A DNA stretch of 64,000 nt from Trichuris trichiura (lineage: Eukaryota; Nematoda; Enoplea; Trichinellida; Trichuridae): contig JBAJFE010000004.1 in assembly GCA_037903355.1 (NCBI GenBank), positions 2,666,001 through 2,730,000 on the forward strand, written 5' to 3'. A program made the position numbers and the translations under genes. The stretch's first letter is position 1. The number at the start of each line of letters is the position of its first letter. The notes below the pieces were generated by a model. The model worked only from the letters and a program-made list of their open reading frames with translations, was not told where the DNA came from and searched no databases. Shown here piece by piece: positions 1 through 10,540 of the stretch.

Positions 1-1592
1 TGATCAGCAGGTACCGTTTGCACTCTAACCGTCTTGACAGCGCGCGAAATTCGCGTGAAGTGTTCATTGTGTCATTGCGTTTAGCAAAATACGGCAGCAG
101 CCAAGAATTCTGCGTTAATTTTGTAAAATTCTAGAAATTGCATGCCAAACTTGCTGAGACTGTAAAAATAGGCTGCTTAGAAGAATTTATATTGCCGATA
201 ATAAACTTTTTTGGGCTGCGCTCAGTTTCGGGCTGACAAAACAACCATCAACAAGAAAAATTAACTTTGTTAGCTCTCAGCTGACATGAAGCCTTCGCTG
301 CGGTTTTAAATTTCTCGCTTTCAATAGCCACGCAAATCGAATGATGCAGGTTGAAAGAAAGAAAACGGTCAATGATTTGCTGTGAAAAGAGAACTGCCTT
401 CAAATAGGAATGCAGTGCAAAGAAAATAAATTCATCTTTATTTCTCAAAACATGCATTCATTACAGTAGACCTAACACCAAAGGCAAGAGGGATTTGGGT
501 TTGTACAAGTAACTGCTTCATTAAAATAAGCTCAAAAATAGAAAATTTCGTAACCCGTCTATTCTGCATGACGAATAAGCATTAATATAGCTTAACGAAT
601 AAGCACGTGCTAGTATATTCAGCGGTAAGCTTTGCACAGTCGCGGACCATATGTTTGCTACGCTGGAATGAATAAAACACATAACGCTGTCATACAGCGT
701 ACTTAAATATTTGTATGTTTCGCATTATAGTGTTTGCAAGGATTACAGTACTCCATTAGGAAATGCTGGTTTTATTTGCAAAGTGGTTACTGTATGTTTC
801 ATAAATTTTTCTGGATATGGTTTTTTTGAATGAAATTCAGCCCCCGCGATCGAAGTTGCGGTCGCGAATAAACGTAGCAACTTAGCGTAAACTCCAGAAA
901 AAATAAAAAACTACCGCATTAGCAAAATTGAAACATTATTACTCAAAAATCACCCGGAATTGTCTTTCGAAAATTGGCGACTTCGGGAAATTACTTTTCA
1001 GTGCCTTTTAACGAAGAACTGAATAAATTTGGCGATGATATTAGGATAAAGTTATGGTTGCTAGTTCGTTAATTAGAAAAAAGCTTAGATACTTCCACTC
1101 GTGATTGATAGAGCGAGCTTGCATTGGGAAAAATTCGCTGTCACCAATTTTGAACTAATTTTTTGTTAGTAGCGCAGGTGCACGTCAATTCACTGGACGA
1201 ACCCAGACATCCTGCTTCGCTGAGCATTAAGTTTTCGTTTCTTGCACGTTGCTGAGTTCTTGGACTTTTAACCGATTGCTGGTTGCGTGAACTTTACGAA
1301 AGTTGAATTCAACTGCAAGTTTCGAAACTAGCGGATCCCATCTTCAAAAGTTTGAAGATTGATGCTGTTTCTATAACGCAGCTTTAAGTAAACAGCATAA
1401 TGTGGAGATGTAGTTGTACAGTACGCACCGAGATCTAAGATTTTACTTGCGAAAAGATGCAACGCTGTGAGGCCATAATAGCTTTATTTGTCAACTCAAC
1501 GCAGCATGTATATTTGCGGAAAAAAGCGAAAAGCATTAAAATATAGAGTTTTATATCTCGAAACACAACTGTCTGCAGCGCAAACGTAAATA
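1..1592. other. intergenic, no gene seen
   Basis: AT-rich sequence without a convincing coding exon on either strand. The open frames are short and have no recognisable motif. The only functional signal I can point to is the AATAAA-type site of the neighbouring H2B gene, on the minus strand at 1488-1483. Confidence 0.6.
1483..1488 (-). promoter_or_regulatory. polyadenylation signal of H2B
   Basis: AATAAA on the minus strand, about 105 bp downstream of the H2B stop. I see no histone-type 3' stem-loop between the stop and this site, which suggests the H2B mRNA is polyadenylated. Confidence 0.5.
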
Positions 1593-1964
1593 TTATTTTG
1601 CGCTCGTGTATTTGGTGACAGCTTTTGTGCCTTCGCTAACTGCGTGCTTGCTTAGTTCGCCAGGCAACAATAGGCGCACAGCAGTCTGAATTTCACGAGA
1701 GCTTATCGTATGGCGATTATTGTAGTGGGCCAAACGAGAAGCCTCCGCAGCGATACGATCGAAAACGTCGTTCACAAAGCTGTTCATAATGGACATTGCT
1801 TTGCTGCTTATTCCAGTGTCGGGATGGACTTGCTTTAGAACTTTGTAAATGTAGCTTGCAAACGACTCTTTACGCGATTTCTTTCGCTTCTTGTCGCCAC
1901 TTTTGCTAACTTTCTGCGCCTTTCCAGCCTTCTTCATTCCTTTAGCGGAAACTTTCGGTGGCAT
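1593..1964 (-). CDS. H2B: histone H2B
   Basis: A 123-residue core histone, the usual length, encoded by a single exon. The basic tail (start MPPKVSAKG, residues 1-31) is followed by the H2B fold. Family blocks are plain: [57 protein letters not shown], and the C-terminal [20 protein letters not shown] helix. It pairs with H2A in the nucleosome, and the lysine in the AVTKY segment is the family's ubiquitination site. The first ATG is used because the MPPK start matches other H2Bs. Unusually, no other histone gene lies nearby, and the downstream region carries AATAAA rather than a stem-loop, so it may be a replication-independent copy. Identification is certain; expression class is inference. 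Confidence 0.97.
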   Translation of the reverse strand: MPPKVSAKGMKKAGKAQKVSKSGDKKRKKSRKESFASYIYKVLKQVHPDTGISSKAMSIMNSFVNDVFDRIAAEASRLAHYNNRHTISSREIQTAVRLLLPGELSKHAVSEGTKAVTKYTSAK

Positions 1965-2599
1965 GGTTTCTTCGAGTTAGCTACAAATTAAGTAACGTGG
2001 AAAACTTTAGCCGCTGGAATAAAACCGCAAGAAAACTTACCAGAACGCGGAACAACAACAAGGACAAACAACTACAGTAAACTGCCGGGTCGTAGTTCAA
2101 AGATTTGCAGGTGTCGTAAGGTTTACATGTGCAAAGTTAACCGCTTGTAAGCATCAAGGGTACGAATTGAGCTGCTTAACTTCATCTTGTATGTGTGGTA
2201 TGTTTTGCCGTCACAAAAAACAGTTTATTATTTCAAATAAGCTTATCTACCGCGTATACATGTCCAGTCTTCGCAGCAATTTTAATTTTACCAACAAATC
2301 TTTGAACAGTGCAGGACAGTTATATTCATCTTTCGTGTGAACGGACGTTTCGCAAATCAAATAGCGCGCGGGGAGCTGACTTCGGCACGGGGGAAGAAAC
2401 ATGATTGGCGTAAACGATCGAGCAAACAAAACAGCTATAAAGCTTTTGTGATTAAGAAATTGGTCCAATATTGTTAATAACTGAACAATTTGGCATTGAA
2501 TCAAATTAAAATCAAAAACTGCGCAGCTGTTCATCTTTCCGTACACATTGCAGCTGATAATGATAATTATGATTGCTAAAACTAGTTTATAGAGGGACC

Positions 2600-4297
2600 T
2601 CAGCTATTTGCAAATGGAACGTAGTTCAAATTAGCCTTGCCAATTAAGGCTGAAGGCCATTTGCATGCTAATGCCCATAAGAAGATGCCTGTACTGATTG
2701 CAGAGATGACGACCAGCAGAAGATTGCGCAAGTGACGACGTATCAACGTTCTGTAAAAAGAAAATGCCACCTCTTAGGACGTTTAAAAACGATTGAAATG
2801 TAAACATACCGTTTGACGCCAGGTATCTGCACCATACAACACCATAAAACCGAAATGGACATCAACAATACTTCACTGAAAAGCAATGATTTAAAAAATA
2901 GAGTTTTAAAAGGGTCCCACTTTGTAACGGGTGCATAGTCGGATATGCCAAGTGGGCTGAAGCAGAATTTCGCGCGTTGACCAAAACAGGAACAGCAGCC
3001 AGAAAAAACCAGAGACGATAGTTAACGAATTCAGAGTTCGGAACATACGAGAACCTGAAACAACTCTTCGATATAAATCCAGCTGCCCATGGAAACCCTG
3101 AAGAGAGTGAGTTATGTAATCTCAAACTTTCACTGGTTTGGCTACACCCTAATTGCTTTGCTTCTATGGGAAAAACTATACTCGTGCGCTGTTACGCTGG
3201 ACTGAATATGCTGCAAAAATAGAATTCTACCTTCAATTATTGGTCTATTGAATAAAGCAAGTTTCAAAAATGTATACCTTTGACGCTGGGAGCACACAGT
3301 GCAACGACCATTTGAAGCGCCGTGGAAAGAAAGAAGCTCTGAGAATTCACGTACTCGAAGCTAGAAAGCGTAGAATAAATACTTACTGTCCAAATGCTGA
3401 ATGCCCCATTTAAAGCCTGAAATGCGCTTTTCGAACCAACAGATAATACCTCGAAAAGAAGCACTTACGTGGTAAACAATGGAAGCGGCAAAAATGCATG
3501 CCAATAAATGCGGAGCAGCACTGTGTAGAAGCTTCACTGCACTGGCCATGTCAAACCTGAATAAGTACCAGACTCAACTCATTTTCTGAGTTATCGAACG
3601 CTTAGTTCATGTCGTAATTGGATCTCATTCCGAGCTTAAGGTAGAAGAATCGCATCGTCAAAGAGCGCGCGCGCAATTCAATATTTTGTGTAGAACCTCG
3701 TTTGCAAAAAGAAATAACTTTTGCTATTCGAAAAAACAGCTAACCTCATCGTTCTACAGTGACCATTATAGATAACTGCCGACCTCCAACTTTGCGTATT
3801 AAAAAAGGCCACTTCACTGTAGGCATTGAAGCATAGGGATAAGCAATATTTTTAAGAAGTGGCTTCAGCCCATTTTCAAAGTATGAAATATGGGAGTTTA
3901 AAAAAGATGACTGAGCAATAGTGAAACGCGTAGCAAGATTTTATCAACGAAAACAGTTCTCCGGCAATACTCTATTACGGACCAACGCAACCAACCAAAG
4001 ACTATTCTGCGTTTTGCAAACTCGACTGCTCTAGAAAAGTAGAAATGGACAAAGTAAGCTTAAAACTAGCTGGCGCGGACGTTAAATATTTGCTTACACT
4101 TTGCAATGCAGAACATAGAGCAAATCGTAAACAAACGCATTGCGGAAACAACTAACCATAAATGAGCGTTCGAAAATGGCAACGATAAGCACCGGATAAG
4201 CAGTTTGGCCTTTTGCCAAATGTGCCGTGATGGAATTCATGGAGGTCATAATGATCGGCGTAACGAAATAGCGCCAGTGGAAAACGGAAAAATCGTA
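2600..4297 (-). CDS. putative multi-exon membrane protein (partial model)
   Basis: I do not recognise this protein. Several minus-strand open segments are bounded by good splice sites. One runs 4297-4157 and contains FHWRYFVTPIIMTSMNSITA. A possible exon lies near 3850-3750. Another runs 3556-3469 (MASAVKLLHSAAPHLLACIF) and joins in frame to 3416-3278. Further ones start at 3097 and 2750, the last ending at a stop at 2602-2600. The segments are hydrophobic and together suggest five or more membrane spans. The 5' end and at least two junctions are unresolved, so the gene could be longer, or two genes. Function cannot be assigned. The chain of in-frame splice junctions, not similarity, is the evidence that it is real. 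Confidence 0.4.
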
Positions 4298-5598
4298 CTG
4301 TTACATTTTTTAGCGTATTACATAAATAACCGAAGCTGAGAACACGGTAAGGGCTCTAATGACGTCGGAAATTTAAAAATATATCCCACAAAATAGCAAA
4401 AATAAGAAAATACAGACGTTAAAGCAAATTGCACACCTTGTGCGATAGTCAAGTAACGCTATATACAATGCCTTATTGCCAGCTGTGCAACAAGGCGTTG
4501 CCAGCACTTAAGCAACAAGTGATTCCTAGAAGCTAGGAAATCGTCTGTAGTTGAATAAAGTTAAACTTTGATGAAGTGCCCGCGCTTGTTTTTTTAAAGA
4601 TTTAATTAAGAGTTGGCGTCCAATCTTTGATCTGGCACAAACTGCGCAATTCTTGCAGTAGTGTAATTATGTCTTTCGCCAAAATTATTTAAACTGGTTT
4701 GCATAAGTTGCATTTTTTTGCCGAATCTTTTAAATATAAAAAAAATTCAAGTTAAGTACAGCTCACAAAACTTGAGGCAAGTAAAATTAAGCTCTATCAG
4801 TGGTCAGCAAGGAGTATGGAAATCAATTTACTGAACAAACAAGAGTGAATGAGTACTGTACCGGTTAAAGATAATTAGGTACAGTGTGCTACTTTGTTAA
4901 CGAACTAAATCTCTACTGGGTATAGCACACTGCGCTTTCAAAATACATAATGAATGACGTCAAAGTTTGCCGGTCAGTTTAAAAGTCAATGAATCTTCAC
5001 TTTTGTCATACCTGTACCCTTTCCAATCGATTATGAGACTTTTAACATACACTGTATCTTCAACCGGACTATTTGTGGATAAAAAAAATTTCAACATCAA
5101 GTAGCGATAGTAATAGCGAAAATATTGCCTTTTATCTCAATTAGGAACCCGTCAAAGAGACGCTGCACGAATGACGCCACTTGGAGTAGCGCGCGAATTA
5201 GTTGATTTCTTGCCTTTGCGTCAAGCGCGCAGAAGCTTAACTTTTTTGGCTTGTACTTTTTTGGCATTTACTCTGCGTCGCTAAGAGACAACAAGACTCA
5301 ACTTCCCACGCCCAGTTTAGTCAGCTGGTATAAATATAGTTAAGTTTCCGAAGTATTAATACAACAGGAATGCACAGCGCACGAACAATGTAAGCATGAA
5401 CGGCGTCACAGACTCTTTGCGGATAACAGTCAACAAACGGAGAAGTGAAGGGAACAAAGTCAAACGGAAAAAATTATGAGCAAACTTTACGCGACAACAA
5501 TTTCATTGGAATTATTAGTCGCATAGCGCAAAGCGTCAATGAAGCAAACCTTTGATAACCGAAAGGATTTTACACTTTGGACGTCGCTGACATTACGT
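4298..5598. other. intergenic, orphan TATA-like site
   Basis: No convincing gene. A TATAAATA box lies at 5329-5336 (+). About 60 bp downstream an ATG at 5396 opens a 27-codon basic reading frame ending at 5479. I cannot connect it to any larger gene. Confidence 0.4.
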
Positions 5599-6826
5599 TC
5601 ATTCATTCGCAATCGCCTGACAGATCGGAACGTCCAATTTGCTTATAAGTGAATCAAACTGACCCTCAGACGAGGGACGAACAGTAAATGGCGCATTCTC
5701 AACATTCGTAAAACTGAACAACCATTCGTCGGAGGTACAACGCTGTCGACCAATCGGGTCCACCGCAATGCCGGCATCTTCGTCGAACGTAAATGGAACG
5801 ATTTGCAGTAAGGCCAACTGTCTCCATTCCTTAGCGCAGCTTAACGGCTCAACATGAAAGAAATTCGATAAGATCACAGCTCCGGAAAGATAGGCAAGTA
5901 GAAGCAGATAGTTATCCAACTGGGTCGCAACATCGCTTTCGTCACTTGACGTCAGTACCAACAAATTTTCCTTTATTAGACAATCCAAAATGTTCGCCCA
6001 CTGTTCATCGCAAAGGGAGAGAGCACTTTCGTGAATTACGGCAATTGCACAGTGACTTGCTTTCAAGAGCTGTCGAAGGCAGATAATCAAATGTATGGGA
6101 TTTTGAAAACTTCTCCCGTCAACAACGATTGGCCTTCGTTTCCAGCCGTCTACTAAGGGTGTCCGTCGTCTTTCATTGATAGCAACGCTATAGGCGGGAA
6201 ATGATCTGCAACAAGACGAACGTAAAAAAATGTCCATCGACTCTCTGGAAGCAAACCTAACAGCAAGTTCAAGATGGCCATCGGAAGCAGTGAGATCTTC
6301 CAATTCCTTACTGCTATACAGAGCTGCTATAGTTGAGAGCTCTAAACAAGTTTCATTTTAGCGAATATACGCAAATTTTCATTCGTACGAAGAATGGTCG
6401 AGATCTTAGACGCAGGACGGGATTTCTCATTCACCCATTGATCTTCGCTATTAAGAGAGCCATCGTCTGAACAGCCCGATGATTCAACAACATCCCTCCC
6501 GTCAGCGCTTGCCAGTGATCCCTCTTGAGGCAATTCTTCCTCCTTGGAAGTTTTAAGCGGTAATGCTTTACAACAAACAAACATACACTTACAGCGCCAT
6601 TGCCTTTGTAGTCGGCCTCTTCTCCTACACCGGACTCGTCATCATCATTCAGAAGTTGAAGCATAGCATTCCTTGCTGTCAGCTGAAGGCCGTCAATCAG
6701 CGCAAGAAAGGCATTGTGAAAATCATTGCCGCGTTTTCCATCCTCGGAATTAAAGGACTCGTCGGATGGAGAAAGCGGCGAATCGATTGAATCCTTCTCA
6801 TCAACTGACCAAGACATGCTTTCCAA
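5599..6826 (-). CDS. Regnase-like NYN/PIN-domain protein, active site degenerate
   Basis: Three exons (6826-6593, 6542-6371, 6323-5599) join in frame to about 376 residues. The first 140 residues are acidic and Ser-rich. The C-terminal half matches the Zc3h12a/N4BP1-type NYN ribonuclease fold. RRPIVVDG stands where the family has RPVVIDGSN; ILDCLIKENLLVLTSS fits ILRELEKKKILVFTPS; LDNYLLLLAY fits DDRFIVKLAY; VILSNFFHVEP fits IVVSNDTYRDL; and IVPFTFDEDAGIAVDPIGR fits the family's phenylalanine and DPLGR end. Of the metal-binding residues the first Asp is kept, but the Asn of DGSN is missing, DD has become LD and SND has become SNF. No CCCH zinc finger is visible. Known members cleave mRNA; this copy is probably non-catalytic (inference). 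The introns are about 47-50 nt. Confidence 0.72.
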
Positions 6827-9117
6827 AACTCGTCCTACGACATGAGGTTATCAACCTGAAAATTCAGTTTTCAACTAATCTTTGTTAACACACTCAGAAA
6901 GCAATGGCTTGGTTATTGCATCGTTGTTGGAAGGCTATTGACATAATCGGATAGGAAAGAGGAAACATGTAGCTCATTGTTGTTATCAACATTTGCATAT
7001 TTGTCCCGGGCACCCGACAACCGATACGGGAAAAATATTTGGACTACGCTAAATTTTTAGTTAAAAATAAATACAAAAACGCATACCTCAATTTATTAGA
7101 AGTAAATGCGAAAAAAGAAAGCAAAAAATATCAGCATTTATTGCGTTGTTGTCCCGTGAGACTACGAGACGAGACTTCATCAGCTTGCTACACATTACAC
7201 ATTGCAAAGCTACACAGACATATACGTACATACAAACAGGCAATAGCAGTCTACAACGCTAGCAAAGAAAAAAGATTAGTAGCTTTTTCACAACCACGCT
7301 TCCCCGCAAAAAAGGATCCATTTTAATTACAAAAGTATTAAGCGCTTATAAGGATAAGCTGTCCGGCTATGCTTGAAACATAAGCAGTAGCTGGGATGCT
7401 CTAGAACTTGAAAAGCCGACAACGGAAACGCTTCTCACTCGTAAATACGCCAACAAAAATTCTTAACATCATAACTACCGTTATCCGACTTACCTAACCG
7501 TCATTTTTCCAAATTACGGCTTCATTGTGCCAGTAAAAATGTTAATGGAGAATATATTTCAAATGTTTCTGCGTGTAACATTTGCTACTTTACTCAAGAT
7601 GGAGGTTAGTAGCAGTTGGTCGGAACGCTTTTGCTAGGGGCAACTTTTCGATTTTGAAATGAAATCGGGAAACGACTATTCGAAATTCGAAATCACGAAA
7701 CAAAGTAGTCAACGAACCCGCCAAACTTGATTCTATGCACTCACTTAAAGAAAAATTAGGATGACTTTATCGCGTTGATCAATAAAGAGCCGTTATTCAA
7801 ACTCTTAAAATTAGATAAGAAATTTCGCCCGTTAACAGAAGCGTCGTTTCTTAGAGGAAAGCCCCTGTTTTTTTTTGAAGAGCAGTTTTCTGTTCACGTG
7901 ATACAAGGAACTTTGATGATGCTTTTGTACGGGAGTGTGTGTTTTCATATTGAAAAATATCTTTATTACGGATTCTCTCCCGTTGTGAAGTAAAACATAA
8001 TCTCGCTACACATAATCTCACCGCTGAAGACGGGTCGCGAAAGACCCGAAAGCTCCGGAAGAAAAGAAAAATCTTTTTGTTTTACTTCACAACGGGAGAG
8101 AATCCGTAATAAAGATATTTTTCAATAAGGAACTTTGATGCATTTTTTTAGTTTATTTTTCCGCTGAATTAGCAGTAATGATTTTGAGCGCATGCAAAAA
8201 TGTAAAGCGAAGAAATAACACTTACAAACGCAATGAACTGAGCGCAGATTTCCAGACAAACTTGAACGTTGATAAACGGATACAGCATACCGGCAACTGA
8301 AACGTAGGTACTATCACTATAGCGGCGTGGTAACTAAATGGGAGCTAAGCTATGAAGCCAAAAATTTGCTATGGATTTTCGACTACTCAGCTGTCTTTCT
8401 ATTTTTGTTTTACTTTAAAGTAGGAATTTTTAAAATAATCTTATTACCTTACCGCACGGTTTAGCTTTTAAAGCGGTACTGATCGATTCCACAGAAAGCC
8501 AATGCTTTTATTCTTTCTGAAACAGCCATTATTATGAACTTGAACATCAAACATTTGAATTTCTACCTTCGACTTTGTGATACTCAAGTTCCATTGGATT
8601 TTCGGTACCTGCCGAGATATTGTCAAGCATTAGCAAACGTTTTATTGTCTCTGCGCAGCTAGGAATAATGTACGCTGAGAATTAATGCTTTCATTAAAAG
8701 AACTACTCATTTAAAAGCAGAAGAAGCAAATAAAGCATCTCCCCGGTTGGGATACATTATAAGTGCTTTTCACTGAAATTTCATCGCCCACTAGAGTAAA
8801 AGTGCATCTTAGCACTTTTTCCTTTTTTCTGCCAGGTGGCGAAAAGATCGCCGTAAATGAAGTGGATGGCATTCTTAACGGGCGACCTAAACATGCAAAA
8901 GCAGTTTACTCGTGAATTCATTCGCTGAAAACAGTTCTGCTTCGCTGGAACCGTTGACAGCGATTCAAAACGGAGTTGTTCCTTGAAGTAAGAAAAAACC
9001 AAGCGATAAGCAAGAAAAACTTTTCAGAAGCGTCGACAACATGCGTCCGGCAGGTAAAATCAAGTTCAAAGGACCACATTGCAAGTATCTGCCAACAATA
9101 TTAGTCTATTGGTACAG
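6827..9117. other. intergenic, contains a hairpin element
   Basis: No coding exon recognised. Short open frames (for example near 7039-7326) lack motifs and splice context. The notable content is the inverted-repeat insertion at 7919-8126, annotated separately. Confidence 0.5.
7919..8126 (+). mobile_element. hairpin insertion with 49-bp arms and hammerhead-like core
   Basis: Arms 7949-7997 and 8078-8126 are exact inverted repeats of 49 bp. The loop holds CTGAAGA (8024-8030), a GGGTC/GACCC stem and GAAA (8048-8051). A 30-bp asymmetric tail (7919-7948, containing gtacggga) precedes the left arm. The 14-bp sequence aaggaactttgatg occurs at 7905-7918 and again at 8127-8140, exactly flanking tail plus hairpin, as expected for a target-site duplication. 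No coding capacity. The same tail and core recur inside the APAF1 intron. Tail, inverted repeats and core resemble Penelope-like element terminal repeats (recalled knowledge); transposition by such an element is inference. Confidence 0.75.
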
Positions 9118-9388
9118 TTACGGCGCATTTTTTGGCCTTGCAACGCAGTCGGACTTGTTTTGGTCGCGTAGCTGTCGGTTAGGCAACAAAATGTCCTTAC
9201 GAAATAATGTTAGAAGTGGGGGACAATGAGGCACGCGACTGCAGTATTCTCTTGGAAAGCCGCATGCAGAAGCCAGGTTTTTCAGGTCGGCTTCCAAAGC
9301 GCCCATCATAGTCACAAACCGGTCGTGCGCGCGCTTCTTTTCCGCTGCAGATTCCATAACGGATTTTGATGGTCTGCGTGAAACTAAC
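9118..9388 (-). CDS. possible coding exon, unidentified
   Basis: An open minus-strand segment begins after a possible acceptor near 9388. It encodes a helical, charged stretch (MESAAEKKRAHDRFVTMMGA, then a Cys-containing FPREYCSRVPHCPP) and stops at 9118. No family recognised. It is reported because its composition is protein-like, unlike the surrounding frames. Upstream exons were not found, so it may equally be chance. Confidence 0.25.
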
Positions 9389-9682
9389 CTAACGTCAAAA
9401 CGAAAATTCAACAAAAAATTGTTCGTCGGAACTAGAGCAATTGGATACTTTACTAAAAAAAGAAAACAATGCGATGCTACAATGGAACTGACAAGCTTGG
9501 TTCGCCCTATTCTTCTTACGACTTGAAAGAACAAACTGAACCTTCTAGTAATGCATGCGGCCCCTAATATTTGCTAACGAAGTCTTAGAGTATTTATATA
9601 AAAATATTTAACAAGAGGGCTTTATTTCAACGAGAAAATTAGTATTCGTGATTACGCCACTCAAGCTGCCTTTTACGCCAAA

Positions 9683-10313
9683 GGGTTGTACAGTAACCTG
9701 TTTTGCCTGCATATCACTTTTTCAAATTATACTATCTTTTGAAATAAAATTAAGATATGATCGCCCGTCCTTTAGAAACTCACGACAGTGTCCACTTAAA
9801 GTGTGATGCTAAGCACTCGTTAGAGAAGCAATTAAAATGAGCAGTCCTCGTAACTGTGGGAACTTTAGCTGGCATATTTGTTCGTGTTGTTGAAACTGGA
9901 AATACTAAGCACAGACATAACTGACGCGATCGTTGCCAACACAACGTCTAGTAATTGTCCAGCTTAGGCGTCTATGGTCGAGATCAAATGTAGAGTCTAT
10001 GGGTTGTACAGTAACCTGTTTTGCCTGCATATCACTTTTTCAAATTATACTATCTTTTGAAATAAAATTAAGATATGATCGCCCGTCCTTTAGAAACTCA
10101 CGACAGTGTCCACTTAAAGTGTGATGCTAAGCACTCGTTAGAGAAGCAATTAAAATGAGCAGTCCTCGTAACTGTGGGAACTTTAGCTGGCATATTTGTT
10201 CGTGTTGTTGAAACTGGAAATACAAAGCGCAGTCATAACTAACGCAATTGTATCCAACACAATGTTCAGTATTTGTCCAGTTTGGGCGTCTATGGTCGAG
10301 ATCAAACGTAGAG
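9683..10313. repeat. 318-bp direct tandem duplication
   Basis: Two head-to-tail copies begin at 9683 and 10001 (period 318 bp). The first 223 bp or so (9683-9905 against 10001-10223) look identical. The remaining 90-odd bases differ at many positions. The uneven divergence suggests partial homogenisation of an older duplication. No gene content recognised; it lies just downstream of chitinase A. Confidence 0.85.
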
Positions 10314-10540
10314 AATTGAAATTGTTCACGTACGAAACGTGGGATGATTGATGCAAGGAAAAAACAAGTATTACTGTATATTTCAAGCCGCACGTATGTG
10401 TAAGTACGAAATATCTTAGGTTTGCTTCGTTGAAATCGAAAGCATTATACTTCTGCGCCGTAGCTGTCAACAGGGGGCTTAAAATAATCATTGGAGTAAG
10501 TTGTAGTTAAGAGTTTATTAACATTTTTTTTATTGAAATA

